Below are positions 46,301-61,300 of a stretch of DNA of 64,000 nt, in pieces. The stretch lies in the NCBI GenBank assembly GCA_013400115.1, contig VXBP01004446.1:558001-622000 (forward strand), written 5' to 3'. Positions within the stretch are counted from its first letter, which is position 1. Each line of letters starts with the position of its first letter. The notes below the pieces were generated by a model. That model made no database searches. It was not told the origin of the DNA and saw only the letters and a list, made by a program, of their open reading frames with translations. This stretch comes from Rhinopomastus cyanomelas (Eukaryota > Chordata > Aves > Bucerotiformes > Rhinopomastidae). The translations under genes and the position numbers were made by a program.

Positions 46301-49300
46301 AGCCCTACTCTACATAGAACCACACCTACACATCTTGAGAGTCTGAGGACCAAGACTACACTGTAAATCAGCAAACAGATTCTGCCTCTTCACAGCTGAG
46401 GCGAACATAAGCCCCAGCCTGCCAAAGCCGAGCCCAAGGACACGGCAGCTGCTCACAGAACCCTGTGTCCAGGCTTTGGGAAAGAAGCAGAAAGCACAGC
46501 ATGGCTGGATTCTAGCTCTGCCTCAAAAAGGCCCTTCAGTCACCAGTGAAAGACTGTGGTGGCTTTGCAAGAAAGTGGGATGGCAACAGCGTTCAGTTCT
46601 CAGTTACTGCCACCAGAGCGAGCTGCAGGGAAACTCCTGCTGAAGGTTCTTCAGCTGGCTACCGTGTGGGACACCAAAGGAAAGCCACTGACACCCAAAG
46701 TGTTTTCACAACCAAACGTGTGCAATGTGATAGCTCGATTCCCACACCACAGATGTGAGCAACTGGACGCTCTGCAGCTGATCACTTCACTCCTCTGACT
46801 GGGCACGGGAGGAACAGCTACTGTTGAGCAATGCTGTTGCAAAGGGTCTTCTGCAGAATGCTTTGAGGCACGTACACTGTAGTCACCATCCCTGCTGCAC
46901 GTGTAGATCAGAGACCACAGTTTAGCTGTAGTGCACTGAGTACACAAATGTCACCCATTTTATGCAGGCACACAACCCTTGACTTGCTTCACAAAGAGAT
47001 GGCAGTGAATCACCACTGCCTCAGGGAGCTAAGAAGAATCAGCTACAGCCGAGACAGCCAAGCATGACACTTTTCCTCAAGTATGTTCTTTTTCTCCTGA
47101 ACTTTAAGGCCCATCACAGCTGGAATTCTGACTGACACACCCATAAGGCAAAACCTTGCTTCTGTGGGAAGAGCCAGAAAAAAGACAAGGCAAGGACCTG
47201 ACTGTGACTGCTGATGGAAGCAGGTAAGTGCACGTGCACACATGGTGCCAGAGGAAAGACTGATGGCTATGGGATAACCAGAGCCCATCAAGCTGGAGAG
47301 GAGGAGGCATATGGGTGCATGTGCAGGGTCCTGAACAAGAATCCATAGCCTGATAAGAGACTGGAAATAGAGATTAGAACTAGCAAGTTGCAGGGAAGCT
47401 TTGAGGCAGATGCAAAACTGAAGGCATTAATGGACTGAGGAAATGCTGAACTAAAATGAAGAGCACATTAAATAACTATTACTTTTAAAAACAGCTTTAA
47501 TTGTTACTATTACATTTTCCTTCAAATCACTGCATGACATTTGAGTTCTATGTGTGCTACCACTTACCTCTTCTTTTGGAAAAACTCCAATCCTACCATA
47601 AGAAACATGGTTGTTTCCCTGAAATGTCTATAGTCTTGATGCCATCTCTGCATGTAAGAGAGGGTACACAGAATTTCATCCACAAACATGAAATACAATT
47701 GGTATTTGTTTTACACACATTGCAACACGCTGGCATCTACTGTGGGACTTGAAATGACAAGGATGTATTTCTCGTTTGGTTTGATTACGCCCAGAGTCCT
47801 CCTCAACAAGCTGCTTGGACCTCACAGCACAACAAGGAGGTGTGAGTGGGGCACTGAAATCTGCCTAGGACACCAACACGCACTTTCAAGAACCCTTCAT
47901 GAACAGTATTACACAGGAACGAAGCTGAAGCTCTAAAACCAGCTCCAAGTACTTTGGCAAATAGTAGTCATGACTATTTAATGTCTGAGATCTGCTCTTT
48001 TTCCTTTCCCAGTTTTTCTAAGCAGCACAGGAGGAAAAGTTAAATCATAAACCAGTTATGCACAGTCTCAGCAAACAAAAGAATCTGGTTTTCATAAGAA
48101 TATGGGAATGGCTCAGAGACAGCAGGAGGAAAAGCACCAATGTGACTGCCTGTGGCCCAGTTCTGGGGGTGCAAAAGGCTGGGCTCACACCACTTTCACT
48201 GCGAGCTGCTTCTGACCAGGAGAAAGCCGCTTGGCTCCTACGGCGATAAACTACAGAACACTGGTAGTGATGCTGAGAACACTGAGTACTGCAAGTCAAC
48301 TCTGGATCTGCTGGACATGTAGAAAAATCTGGTGGATCATCTGATCAGAGCGGCCTTCCTACAAATCAACAGTCCTTCAATAACCACATATAACTCCTTA
48401 GTGTAAGACACAAAGAAACTGGGGAAGATAAATCCTGCTTCCTGCTGTTTCACATTACAACTGAATATAAAGCACATTATTATTAGCTTTATATAAACAT
48501 AAAGCATATTAAATTTGATATAAAGCATAACAAATACTGACCTCGTACTCCTCCATGTTTACTTCATCTGGCTTTATCATTTCAAGTTTAGCTTGAGCAA
48601 CCTTCATTATGTTACGGCACCTTACAAAAATGACAAGAAATCATGGCCTTGTTGTCACTGGAAATTTGCACAGGACGTTACAGAACCACAGAATCATTCA
48701 GGCTGGAAAACACCCCTGGGATCATCGAGTCCAACCATCTATCCCACCTTACAAGGTCACCCCTAAACCACATCCCTCAACACCTCATCCAAACCATCTT
48801 GAAACACATCCAGGGACGGCGACTCAGCCACCACCCCGGGAAGCCCATTCCAGCGCCTGACCACCCTTTCTTTGAAAATATTATTCCTAATGCCAAGTCT
48901 AAACCTCCCCTGTTGTAACTTGAACCCAGTCCCTCTTGTTCTATCACTAATTGCTTGTGAGAAGAGCCCAGCACCAACCTCTCCGCAACATCCTTTCAGG
49001 TAGCTGTAGAGAGTGATGAGGTCTCCTCTTCTTCAAATTAAAGAGCACCAGCTCTTTCAGTCTTTCCTCATCACATTTACTCTCCAGGCCCTTCATCAGC
49101 TTAGTAGCCCACAAGCAGAATATAAAGACACACCAACACACTAGCCCTCCCCGTGTTACATGCATTATCTGACTAGGATGGGGCATTTCCACGCACCAGG
49201 AACCACTCAAGACGACAAGAAATGAGACACGAGGACCTTATTACCTTTCATCACCCTTAAGATTGTGATCTCCAAACTGTTCCAGTAACGTCCTCTCGAT

Positions 49301-52300
49301 GATCTTCTTTGGTGCCTGGTTTTGGATGAAGTAAACAATGGCGTGACGCAAACGGTAATCACACTCCGGTGGCGGATCCTCCTGGGCTAACTTCAGCAGG
49401 CGCGTGTACTCCAATTTAATTGCCTAAATCAGTTTAAAAAATACAAGTTATTCTTTCTGGCTTCTAGGTGCAGAGTCACAGACACTAACAGTGAGCACTC
49501 GTGTGTCCCACAGCCTTCTGCCCGCCAAGTAATTTGTTAGCAATTCCACAGTCCACCCTTCTAACAGTTTGAACAGAATTGAACAAGAGAAGCAAAAAAC
49601 CAAACCCAGACTAATGGGTTTGCCAGGATGCCACTGGCCTTCTTGGCTGCTTGGGCACCCTGCTGGCTCATATTCAGCCACCTGTCAACGAGAACCCCCA
49701 GGTCCCTCTCTGCCAGACTGCTCTCCTGCCACCCTGCCCTCAGCTCGTTTAGTTGCAGGGGATTTTTGGGGCCGAAATGCAGCACCACTGAAACCCAGAC
49801 AGGTATCTTCAGCCCGTCAGTGCGGTCTGTCAGGGTCCCTGTGTACAGCCTTAGTACCCTCCAAAGTCTTGGATCAAATTCAGAGGTCATCCAAGCATTC
49901 TGGCAGCACACTAGACTTCAGTGAACATCATGAGTTATGCTCACTACAGACTAGTCACTGAAACTATGTAAGAGCAACAAGAACAACAGCCAGAAACATT
50001 AACATTTGCCACCACGTGTTCCATAACTCATCTCTGTTATGCTTTAAAAACTGAGCAGAATATGCAAGTTTAGTTTTGTGTGTTTTCAGCAGAAAAGTTT
50101 GGGTCTGAGAGATTGAAAGGAAAAGTTTCTGGCCCCTCACTCCCTCCTTTTCTACCCCAACCAGTGGTGGGGTTTCTTCTGCTGTGTGGTGGCGGGAATG
50201 AACTCAAATGTCTTGTTGCCTTTCTCGCACAAGTGCAGTCAGTTGTTCCACTGCCTGCAGAGAGACAAGCAAGAAACTTCCTCCCCCTGTCCAAACAACA
50301 TTTAAGAGGATTTTAAATCATGTCAAAGTAATTCCCTCTCTAATACCCTGCACATTCAAAAGACCAGGAGCTGTAAGTGCTCAGAAAGTTTATTTCAGAA
50401 GACTAAGACATTTTTGAAATCTGGTGGCATGTAAGAGTAGCAACCACAAAAAGCCCAATGCCTAATCCCCAGCAATTGAAGGCTGCATAAATAAATGCTG
50501 CTGACATACATGCAGTTACACAAAAGAAAGTCATTCAGATTTAACACAAATCTTCCAACACGTCTAAACCAAGAGCATCTCTTCGAAACGAGCAATGAAC
50601 GACTAAACACTGACGCCCTTGGGTGAAAACGAGATGTCCAAACAGTCTCGTGAAGACCCGATTTTTGATCTCCATAGATCAAGAGCTGATTTTGATTCTC
50701 CTGGTTGTGATCAGGAGAAACACACGTGTCCTTACTGAGTGCACATCTAGCTCTCGGGTTACTTGTGGCTACTGTTAGAAAGGAAAAATGAAGCAGGTAA
50801 GCTACTGCTTTCGGGAAGTACAGAAGCTACCGACAGCAAGGCAGCGCACGGCTGAACCGGCGTGGAAGCAGCTGTCTGCTTCACAGGCTGAAGTGCCTGA
50901 ACGGAGGACTGACACAACATCTAAGAGCTGGAACAGTCTTAACATGACCAGGGTAGAGGAAGAAGGCAGAGGAAGTTGAAAACGTTAGTCTGTACCTTAA
51001 AGAACCCTGCTTCTGGCCCACACCTGTCATACACACTCCTGGCTTTACCTATAGCCATGATAATACCTTGCATGTTCGGGGTCAGCATGACCTGCCACAG
51101 GGGATTTAAGGCAGAAGTTTGGAGTGAGTAATATTTCAACGACTCTCTTTCTCATGCAAGACAAACAGCAACTTGCCGCACGCATGCAGTGGCACGGTCC
51201 AGCACAGACCTGGTGTCAGGCCAGGCACGTGAAGGTATTTTCACTCTAACCACATACGATCACAAACTGAGGGACTGTGTCAGATACAATTTAAGAGTTA
51301 CCCAGTCAACCCGTCCCAGGGAAAGGCCATGCGCCGTTGAGCGTTAGTAGCCAAGAGGAACTACAGCCTGGATGGGTGCTGCCTGTGGCCACCCAAGGAT
51401 TAAAGAAAGCGTTCAAAATAAACGTTTCAAGTAGAAAAACCACCCAGCCACACTTCCTGCACGCTATCCCAAAACTGCGCTGCCTGTGCTTCAACACTGA
51501 AGAACAGGGGCCTCACGACTGCGACTTCTTCGAAGTCAAACACAAAACATTTAACAGACACCAAAGGCAAACACGAGACACGTCTCACAGCTACGCACGT
51601 CAGCTACACAGAAACACTCTGATGGATCTAGGTTACACAGAGAGGCCTCTCCCCTTCGTTATCTGGAAGCAAAGAAACCCGCTCCCTCTCCTTCTGTTCA
51701 AGCAACTGGCAATACAAAACTTGAAGGGCCCTGAACGCCACAGAAGTCTCCCACACAGCAAGAAAAACATTAAAAAGGAAAAAAGCAAAAGGGAAAGAGA
51801 GAAGCAAGTTATCACCCAGGTAGGTGGTGGAGGCACTGTCGCTGGAGGTGTTCAAAAACGGGTAGATGGGTTGTCTTGGGAGATGGTTTAAGGGGGTTGT
51901 AGGGCAGATGATCTTGGCTACACATCCTTGAGAAGCCAAACTGGGTATGACGACATCAACTACATCACAGCATGCACATACAAACACATGTATACATACA
52001 CACATATACACACCCACTCCAACACACTGTGCCCACGTGCTCCCAGCTACAACTGATCACAATTACGGGGACTGTAACAACCATTTGCCTGGGAAGGAAC
52101 AACCGCCCCCAGCGCACCAAGAGCACACACTGAGAACACAGGGTATCCCAAAACATGGAGCACACAGCACCAAGGCAGGACAGACTGACAATCTGGCAGT
52201 GTCGCTCTCTGCAGCTAAAATCAGGGCTGCGGAGAATCACATCTCTCACGGTAACAAATCTGCTCCTCAAAGTGCAACATCCTGGGTCTCAGCTGGCTTA

Positions 52301-55300
52301 AAAGAATTTCTTTTTCTTAAGCTCTGGAAGACTCGGCTCCACCAGCCGTATCCGTTTCAGGTTATTTCCATGAATAATTGAATCCTTGAAGTCTGAAAAG
52401 CTTAGCCCTGGCAAGTACCGGATCAGACCTGAACGTTAGCTTTGCGGGACTGACGGGCCAGCACAAACACTGAGGACATCACTCGCTGTCCTGTCCCTTT
52501 GAAAATACTGTGGCAACCCACAGCCTGCGGCCAGCACTTCAGCGGCCATCTGGCCTAACACAAGCACTCAGCTACCACCACCCAGAAGGCGAACACACCT
52601 CCAGTGTAAACGGTACCATGCAAAGCGTGCCCGATTAGAACAGCTAGTGCTTTCCTGTGTATTCCATTTCAAAGGAAGACACTGCTGAGCTCACAGACCG
52701 CTAAGCGCCCAGGCTTGTAGAAATCCGTTAGGTGTCACAATGTGCAAGACATGCCAAGAGCTCTCATCAGGCAGCCATGGAAAGCACCAAGGAGGAGCGG
52801 TGCGCACAGCTACAGTCACAGGTACCTCGTCGTCATAACCCCCCTCCTCTGACTCAATCACAAAAGTCCCTACATCAGGGATCGCCACCTCTACAACTCG
52901 CTGCTTTGGAGCTGGCTGGGCTGGGGCGTTATCAGAGCTCTGCAGAAGAAAACCATTATCAGCACGAGTCGGGGAGGGGGGGAAGACAATGAAGAGTATC
53001 AGAACATTACGGAGAGACAAGCTGACACACGCGCTGCCGACGCTCTGAAAATCACCGTGAATGCTGCTTATCATCCAGTTACTCACAGTCTCTTGCTTGT
53101 GGTTTTATTGAGCTGTATATTTTAATCTGTACTCATGAAAACGATTTCATTTGCACTTTAGTCACTAATCACACAGGTTACTACCAGCACTGCAACTCAG
53201 CACCCACTACGTAGCTGAGACAGATGCTAAAGGATGAGCTGTAAAGTACCAAAGGATGAGTCTGCTAAGTACCACTTCTCATGCACTTAGTGATTTCCTG
53301 GTGAAACATAGCTCAAGGGGCTGATGAACTCATCTAGGTGATCCTGCTGTGGCAGGGGGATTGGACTAGATGATCTTTTGAGGTCCCTTCCAGTCCCTGA
53401 TGTTCTGTGATTCTGTGATGTGTGCATGTCAAAATGCATATGGAAGCAGAACCGTTAACAGTAATGCTGATGCACAGAGAAAGCAGCACAGTTCTACCTG
53501 AATTATGTTTCAGTATAAAGACAGCAGCTTTCCTACCTTCAAATCAGCCAGAAACTGGCTCAGAATTCTAGCAGAAAGACTCATTCTAACTGAAAGACTT
53601 TTTTTGCTAAATAAGAGTTTGCAAGGTTTGGGGACTGTTGGTTTAGTTTTTGAAGAGCCATCCCCTGTCGGCTTTCATCTCAGTTCCACCAAGACACCAG
53701 AGGAAAGAGGGATGGAAAACACATCAGGTGCTAAGAGCCCCCAGTTGTCATTGTCCAAGGCTTCACGAGAACTGTCCTGTTGCCCACAAATACCTCTGGG
53801 GTTAGACTGCTTTTACGTAATGCGGATTCACATCTGAATTTAGGAAACACTTCAAATCTGGCACAAATCTGAATGGTTCCTCTCTCTAGAGGTATCCTGG
53901 AGGTGCTGAAGGAAGCTACACCACACATTTCAGATGTTTGTATCCTCACAGATACAGTCCCATGTATTGCTTTAAAGGCATTTGCTCTTCTGGTAAACAC
54001 ATGGGTCATCTAATTATAAACATAAAGGGAAGCAACAGGTATTTGCTGTAAGAATAAAACCTTGTTAGATCTCCGTTTGTTAATTACTCATGAAAGTAGT
54101 TAATTCCCAGTTCCTCTTAGTGTTTGTTGCATGAAGTGGAAACAGGATCCCCCAGCACTACTTTTATAAGCATTTAACAGAAGCATCTGATTTACCACCA
54201 AAAGTGATCCTAAGCGTGTCGTGAATTTGCATTAAAGCTACGGAACAGGACTGAAAGCAGCTGCTTTAACACCCCTAAGTCTTTCAAGGAATCTGCTGTC
54301 TCTCAGATAAAAACATGAGTGTTTGAAGTGGCACTTTTCAAGTCAATGTTTACTCCTCAAAACTCAAAGAGGATAATCTAACATCTGAAAACATGTTGCA
54401 CTCTTGGACAAGCACTTGAATTCCAGAGCAGATATTTATCTCAGCATTCTTCTTCCACCGCGCTTGTTACCTGTAGCACCGGCTTTCTGGGTGGATCTGC
54501 GAGTTGGACAGTCCCTCAAGAAACAGCAGTTTTCACATCAAAGCTTAAACACAGTCACACATCCTTAATAGCAGCTATTGCATCATTTCCACGTGCAAAA
54601 TACAAGCAAAAGAAGGGTTTCAAGTTCCAAACATCCTCACCGTATCCATGATATCTTCTGGACCTCTATCTTCCTGTTCAGCTAAAGCTTTATTGATTGC
54701 TTGCACCGAATCTTCTTTTAAGTGCTTTGAAAGGTCGGTTCTCGATGGCTGTTCTAGATATTCTGGTTCTCCTGCTTGGACTTGGTGACAGAAATAACAC
54801 AGATTTAGTGCGTGAAGGTCAGCATCAATCCTGGTTTGATCACTGTTCTTTGGATCACTCTCTAGTAGATGAGATAACCCACGTGGAACACGTAAGGTAG
54901 GTCACACAACTCCTAACAGCTTCAACGCAGTCTGGAGCACTTTCGTGTAAAGGTACTTAATGCTCTTATGTGTTAGGAACAAGAGGCCTGTTCTGTCTAT
55001 TGATCCATTAAGGGTCTTGAGTGAGAGCTGTTCAATCCACACGGAGGATGAACGAGAACAAAGATGGGCTTCTACTCGGGCTTCTGCGGGATACAAACCC
55101 AACGCGCAGAACGACCTACAGCCACTTCGGTAACAGCCACCTTATCCAACAGTTAACTCAAGATTACGCTAATCAACTTTTACTTCTTTTCTGAAGCTAT
55201 GAAACACTGTCTACAAAACCCAGTGCCTCATGGTTCTCTTCCAGACAGGCAGAAGAGGCAGCTAACCTGGAGCAGGTGACGGTGCCGGTGCCCTGGGCAT

Positions 55301-58300
55301 CTGAGATAGCAGCTTCTCCTGCTGTGCTTTCTGAGCCAGTTCTGCATCCCATTCTTCGAGTTCTTTTTCAAAACGTTTGTTGTCTTCCTTGACATAATCT
55401 CTTAGATCAGAGGGTAGCGTGTCCATTCCAACAAGGATCTGTCCTGTTTCTTTGTTAAACTCCTCTGCAGAAATATTAAACATTAAGTTACAGGGAAAAA
55501 AAACCCCAGGGGAGAAGAAAATTTGTCCAACAGATTTCCTCATGAGAATTAGTAGAAACATATACAGTACAGCACTAAAGCCCCACCACTATTAGTTGTA
55601 GATGGTTTTGCTATCTACTGAGATGTATGGTTACTGCTCTCGCAGTTCTTGCATTACATGTTCTTGGGCACCATCAAATTTTGAAAACCCAGCGTAGCTC
55701 ACACTAGTTTTCCATCCTGTAAAAATACAGGAACCACAGAACATGAGGGATTGGAAGGGACCTCGAGAGATCATCCAGTCCAATCCCCCTGCCACAGCCG
55801 GATCCCCTAGACCAAGCTGCCCAGAAACACATCCAGGTGGGTTTTAAACATCTGCAGAGAAGGAGACTCCACAACCCCCCAGGCAGCCCCTTCTAGCACT
55901 CCATCAGCGAAGAAGTTCCTTCTCATACTGATGTGGAACCTCCTCTTCTCCAGCTCACGCCCACTGCCCCTTGTCCTGTCATTAGAAGAGACTGAGCAGA
56001 GCCTGGCTCTATCCTCCTGAGGATGTATTACTTTGGTGTAACATGTGGTTGGCAGGGCTTAGTTATTCACATTTCAATACACTGCATAAAGCTTTGAGTT
56101 TCTACACCTCAGCCAAGTCCAGAGTTCTGAGGCTTATGGAAAAAAAGCTACAGGAAGATTTCAAACGTCAAGAGGCTCATTTCTGTATTTCTGTTCTAAG
56201 CCTCTGTGAAATGGCATCTTCAAAATTCTGACACGCCATCACCTGGCTAAGATGCTTACAAATCAGCAAACACAGCTTACTTTGCTGTCTTAATAATGCT
56301 GGCACGCTGCCATCATCTTTATTAATTAAAATGCTGAAGAGCAATTGTTCCACCCACAAAACCAATCTGACTGACATTTATGAGCATAACTAGAACTTGG
56401 AATAATAACTGAAGGCTTTCAAAACCCTGGAAAATCCACCTGAAAGAAACTGGCTTTATTAATAAATTTGTTTATATAAATATAGATAAATATTTATGAT
56501 TTTTATCATCTCTATCATGCAGAAAATACATCGGAAACGTTACCTTGTATCAAGTATTGCTCCTTATCATTGATATACATTAAGCAATATGCACTGGCAT
56601 TCCTGTAGCCTCCAAAAGAGTCCCGTTCCAACTCCTCCCAGGTTGACTTTGTCACAGAGATATCGTTGTATTTCATCCACCTGCTCTGGCGGTGGTCATA
56701 AATGTATGCCCAGTAGTGTCCTGCGTTAGCTTGCCCTTCATGAACTAGCACAGCGTGCAACCTGTAAGGAACCTTCACAAAACACAAAACCCCATTAAAT
56801 AAAACAACAAAAATGACACCAAACAGAATCAAACCAGGATACAGGGAAAAATCAGAAAGGTAGAGATAGCAGCCTGCTAAGCCAAAGGACTTTGTGCTTT
56901 TACTTCTCACTACTAGCTTCCTTAGAATCAGAGGATGCAAGCAGAAGATGAAGAGCTTCTTGGGCACTTCACACAAACACTAGGAAGTATCCTGCCAATA
57001 TAAATATGTTTTCCTTAAAAAGCTTAGTTTAATGTGCCCAGATCTTCCTGACTCACAAAGGAAGAAGCTTTCAGTGCTGCAGCTGTATGACTGAGGAAAA
57101 CATCAACACTGTGGAACTCCAAGAGAACGGAGCAACACTAAGCCATCAAATTGTTCCACACCAATGTGAGAAGGAACTTCTTCCCAGTGCAGGTGACAGA
57201 GCACTGGAAGGGGCTGCCCAGGGGGGTTGTGGTGCCTCCTGCTCTGGAGACATTTAAAACCCACCCATCTACTTTGAATTATCTCAAGCAGAAACTGTAC
57301 TTACTTGGACCATTGTTTTGTCAGAGTACATCAACTCAATTGTCCGATGTATCCTAGATATACTTTCTTGTAAATCTAAAAGAGAAAGAAAATGGGGCTG
57401 CATAATGAATGGCACATAGCTGCATCCTTCTTACATCTCATTAAAAGTCATATGTGGGTGTTTTTAGCAGTTTGTGAACTGTTTATGTACTTTCACAACA
57501 AACACTAAACCTTCTCGAATGACAGAGTGTATGATTAGTGACAGGCCACTGCTGTCACTAGAGCTTAACCAAGTCACTGGTTAGTGTCTCAGAGCAGTGT
57601 CCCTGTCCCAGAGCTTAACCAAGCCTACCTCTGCTGGAAGAAGTCCTTCCCCTGCTTCCCTCAGAGCTCCAGAACAGACTAAGTTCTGCCCACTCCAGGG
57701 GTCCACTCTACCCCAAACTGCCCTAACACGCACCAAGTCGCAGCACGGATCCAGCCACTCTCGCTCCGACAGTTCACACAGACTGTTCCTTAGCACAGAC
57801 CCCACCTCTGTGTCACTCTATTCCCAACACCATGCACACACAAACCTGCACTGGAACATCCACATACACTTTGCTCAATGCCCAGCTTGCATCCTCAGGG
57901 TATGCTCCTGTCTACCACTAATCTCCCTTCCTATGGCAAGGTCAGCAGTGCAAAACGACGTCCACACAAGTGGGCATTAAGGCTTCCACAAACCCCTTCC
58001 AATGGCCAATACACACCCCAGCTTAAGCCACTACCTCTAGTGTCATTCTCTACTTCAGTCCTCCATCGATGTAAGCAGCCTTCCAGGACAGAGAGCTCTT
58101 CCTCAGTGATGTGTCTCGGTGCCGGATGCATGGGCAGATCAGGAGGAATTCGTGATTGTGTGAACGGTTTATGTATTATTGATCTCTGTACAGGAGATGT
58201 GCTGGGAACATCTGAAGACGAAGGTCCCTGCTGCTCTATTGTGCTGCATTCATTAAAAACATGAAATATGAAATTCAAATCGTAAGACACAGAAACGAAA

Positions 58301-61300
58301 AGCAACGCCACAAAAACCAGCTTTTCATCTGAAAGCAGGAATTTGAAAAGCTAATCACAGAACCATGGAACACTGGGGACTGGAAGGGACCTCAAGAGAT
58401 CATCCAGCCCAATCCCACCCCAGTGGTCTCCTACAGCACAAGTGAGGAAAGGCACTCACAACATGAATATGGAATTAGTGTGTAAACGCTGAAAACACCA
58501 AGGTGTGCACGTCAGCACAGTAACGGCTCTAGCTGCTGCCATCAAAGAGAAAAGAGTCTGAACTGGACTGGCCAAGCCATGGTTTGCTTTACTGGAAATG
58601 CTCTTCAGCACTTTCAGAGGCAAAAAACCATCCCTGGAGGTGTGTTTGAGAGAAAGGTGGGTGTTGCTCTGGGGGACATGGTTTGGTAGTGCTGACAGGG
58701 CTGGGAAAAGGCTGGGCTTGATGATCCTGAAGGTCTCTTCCAGCTGAGAGTGTTCTATGATTCTATGAAGTGTACAATGTTAGTGAGCCCTCTGTTTAGT
58801 CTGTCACACTGAGAAACTCCTCCAGGAAGAGAGCAGAAACTTTAACCATACCTCCTCGGGGACGCTCACTTAATCTGGTGAACAAAGCAGTAAACTTCCT
58901 CTCTCAGCAGCCAGGTTTGCACTGAGGGGCTGACTGGCCTCCTACCTTGGGAGAGCAGAAGTTGGCCCTTACCTGGGCGAGATCTGGGCCGGCAGTGTGC
59001 CGCTGGCAGGGGCACTAGCACCCAGGTCATCGACAGGAGATGTGCACACCGGCTTGCTGGAAGCAAACTCCAAGGCATACTGCAGGACATCTACCAAGGG
59101 GAATCGTTTAGGACCAGAACCATAGCTTAAATATCTGTTAACCATAAAACGTATTAATGCCATGACTCACATATACAAAGAAAAAAAAGGGAAAAAAAGC
59201 AGCATCTTTGGTCAATTAAAGGAAGGCTTTGACAGCACGCTTCATGCATCAGAATTCTCGCGCTTATACACAGTGTCCAAAGGAAATGGTAAAAACAGTA
59301 AAAGCAAAGAGATACAGAAGGGAAATCAGAAGCAAATAAACACATACAAAGAGTAGAGCTGAAAGGAGTTATTCTACTAGCCCGTAATAGTACTGGCATC
59401 GACACAGCTATCGATATAGTACCGTTCTAGTCTCTGCTGTAAAACTGTGAGGTACTCTTTGAGTCTCTTGATTTCATCCCGCTTAATTCTTGTTATTTCT
59501 CTGTTTTTGTGCATGTACCTGTAAAACAAGAAATTCACACAGAGGTGTCAGCCCACGGTGCCCCAATGCTGGAACTCATCAGCCACATCACCCAGCACAA
59601 CGAAAACCTGACAGTCTCCAGAACCTGCGGCGTATGAAGCAATAAAACAGAACTAAGAACAAGATATGCCCATTAAAATATGTGAAGGGGGGGTGTCAGG
59701 AGGATGGAGCCAGGCTCTGCTCAGTGCCATCTAATTATAGGACAAGGGGCAGTGGGTGCGAGCTGGAGCAGAGGAGGTTCCGCATAAATACGAGAAGGAG
59801 CTTCTTCCCGGTGAGGGTGACAGAGCCCTGGAAGGGGCTGCCCAGAGGGGTTGTGGAATCTCCTTCCCTGGAGACATTTAAAACCCGCCCGGCCATGTTC
59901 CTGTGTGACTGGATCTAGGGGATCCTGCTCTGGCAGGGGGATTGGACTGGATAATCTTTCAAGGTCCCTTCCAATCCCTAATGGTCTGTGATTTTGTGAT
60001 TCCCTCCCACAACATTCAGAAGATGCTGTTCCGTACGTTGTCCAAAGCTCTGTTCACTCCATGGATGACAAACATCTAGTATAAGGATTCCAAATTAACG
60101 GCTACAGTGGCAACCACAGAGCTGTGCTCCTACTTCATTATTCAGGCTCACTAATAACATCCAGCAGCCAAGTTAGAACCATCATGGCATTTCACCTCCA
60201 CAAAACAGCATGCACCAAAGCAGAGAATCCTCTTCAAACCACACAGTCTATCTGGAAATATTTGACTTCTAGTCCTCTTTCCCAGATGAATCTTTCTGGG
60301 ATGTGTGATTTTTCCAAGTATTTTGCCTCTGCACACAACTACCTCACAATGGATTCAGTATTGAAGTGGAAGCAGGCTTTGGCACAGAGTATTTATCTGT
60401 GTGTACTTTTGAAACAGATAAAACCCATGAAAATTGTGATTTATGTAGCTAGACCAGACCTTTCATGTGACTGAAGCAAGTACAAGATGCACCAGCAACC
60501 CTATCAAACTCATGAGATTTAATTAATACCTGTACTAGGAGTTTACTGACAAATAAACTTTATGCATAGTGAACAATAAAGTTTCTTGATACTGTACCTG
60601 TCCAGATACAAAATTGGAGGAAATTCTAATTTGTTGTGTATCTTCTCCGGTCTCCCCAAAGCCTGATTAAACTCAAATCTTGACAGTTCAAAAGTCAAGA
60701 CGGGAGGAAGCTCCGTGAACCAGTGCTGGAAACAGAAAACGCCCCAATTAACACCTTCCAACAGCAGAACTTTACTGATCCTGGTGCAGTGCCTGCTGGC
60801 TGAGAGTGCAATGGGACAGACTGGTTTTAGAGGGTGTGTCCCCATAAGCTTTCCAAAGTTACCATCGTTCCCTTCACTCCACACACAGACCACTTGTGAA
60901 TCAAGAAAAGCTGTGCAAACACAATTGCAAACGCCGCCTTCGGCTGATCACTCACCTCCTGGCCAGACTTGGCGGAGTTCTCTGAATGAAGAGATTCAAT
61001 CTCCCCTTCAATCATCGCAGCTTCTAGGCACTCGTGAAGATCTTTAAAGCCATTAACCTGGAGTGGATACTGGCCAAACATTTCCGTGTTTTCAAATTTT
61101 TTACCTTTACATAAGAAATGAAAGAGTCAAGGTCTCTGGAGACATTCGAAACCTGCCTGGACACGTTCCCGTGCGATCTACTGTAGGAGAACCTGCTCTG
61201 GCAGGGTGGCTGGACTACACGATCTTCAGAGATCCTTTCCAGCCCCTAGCACTCTGTGACTCACCCGTGCACTCAGACAAGTACTGAACAAACACGGGCA

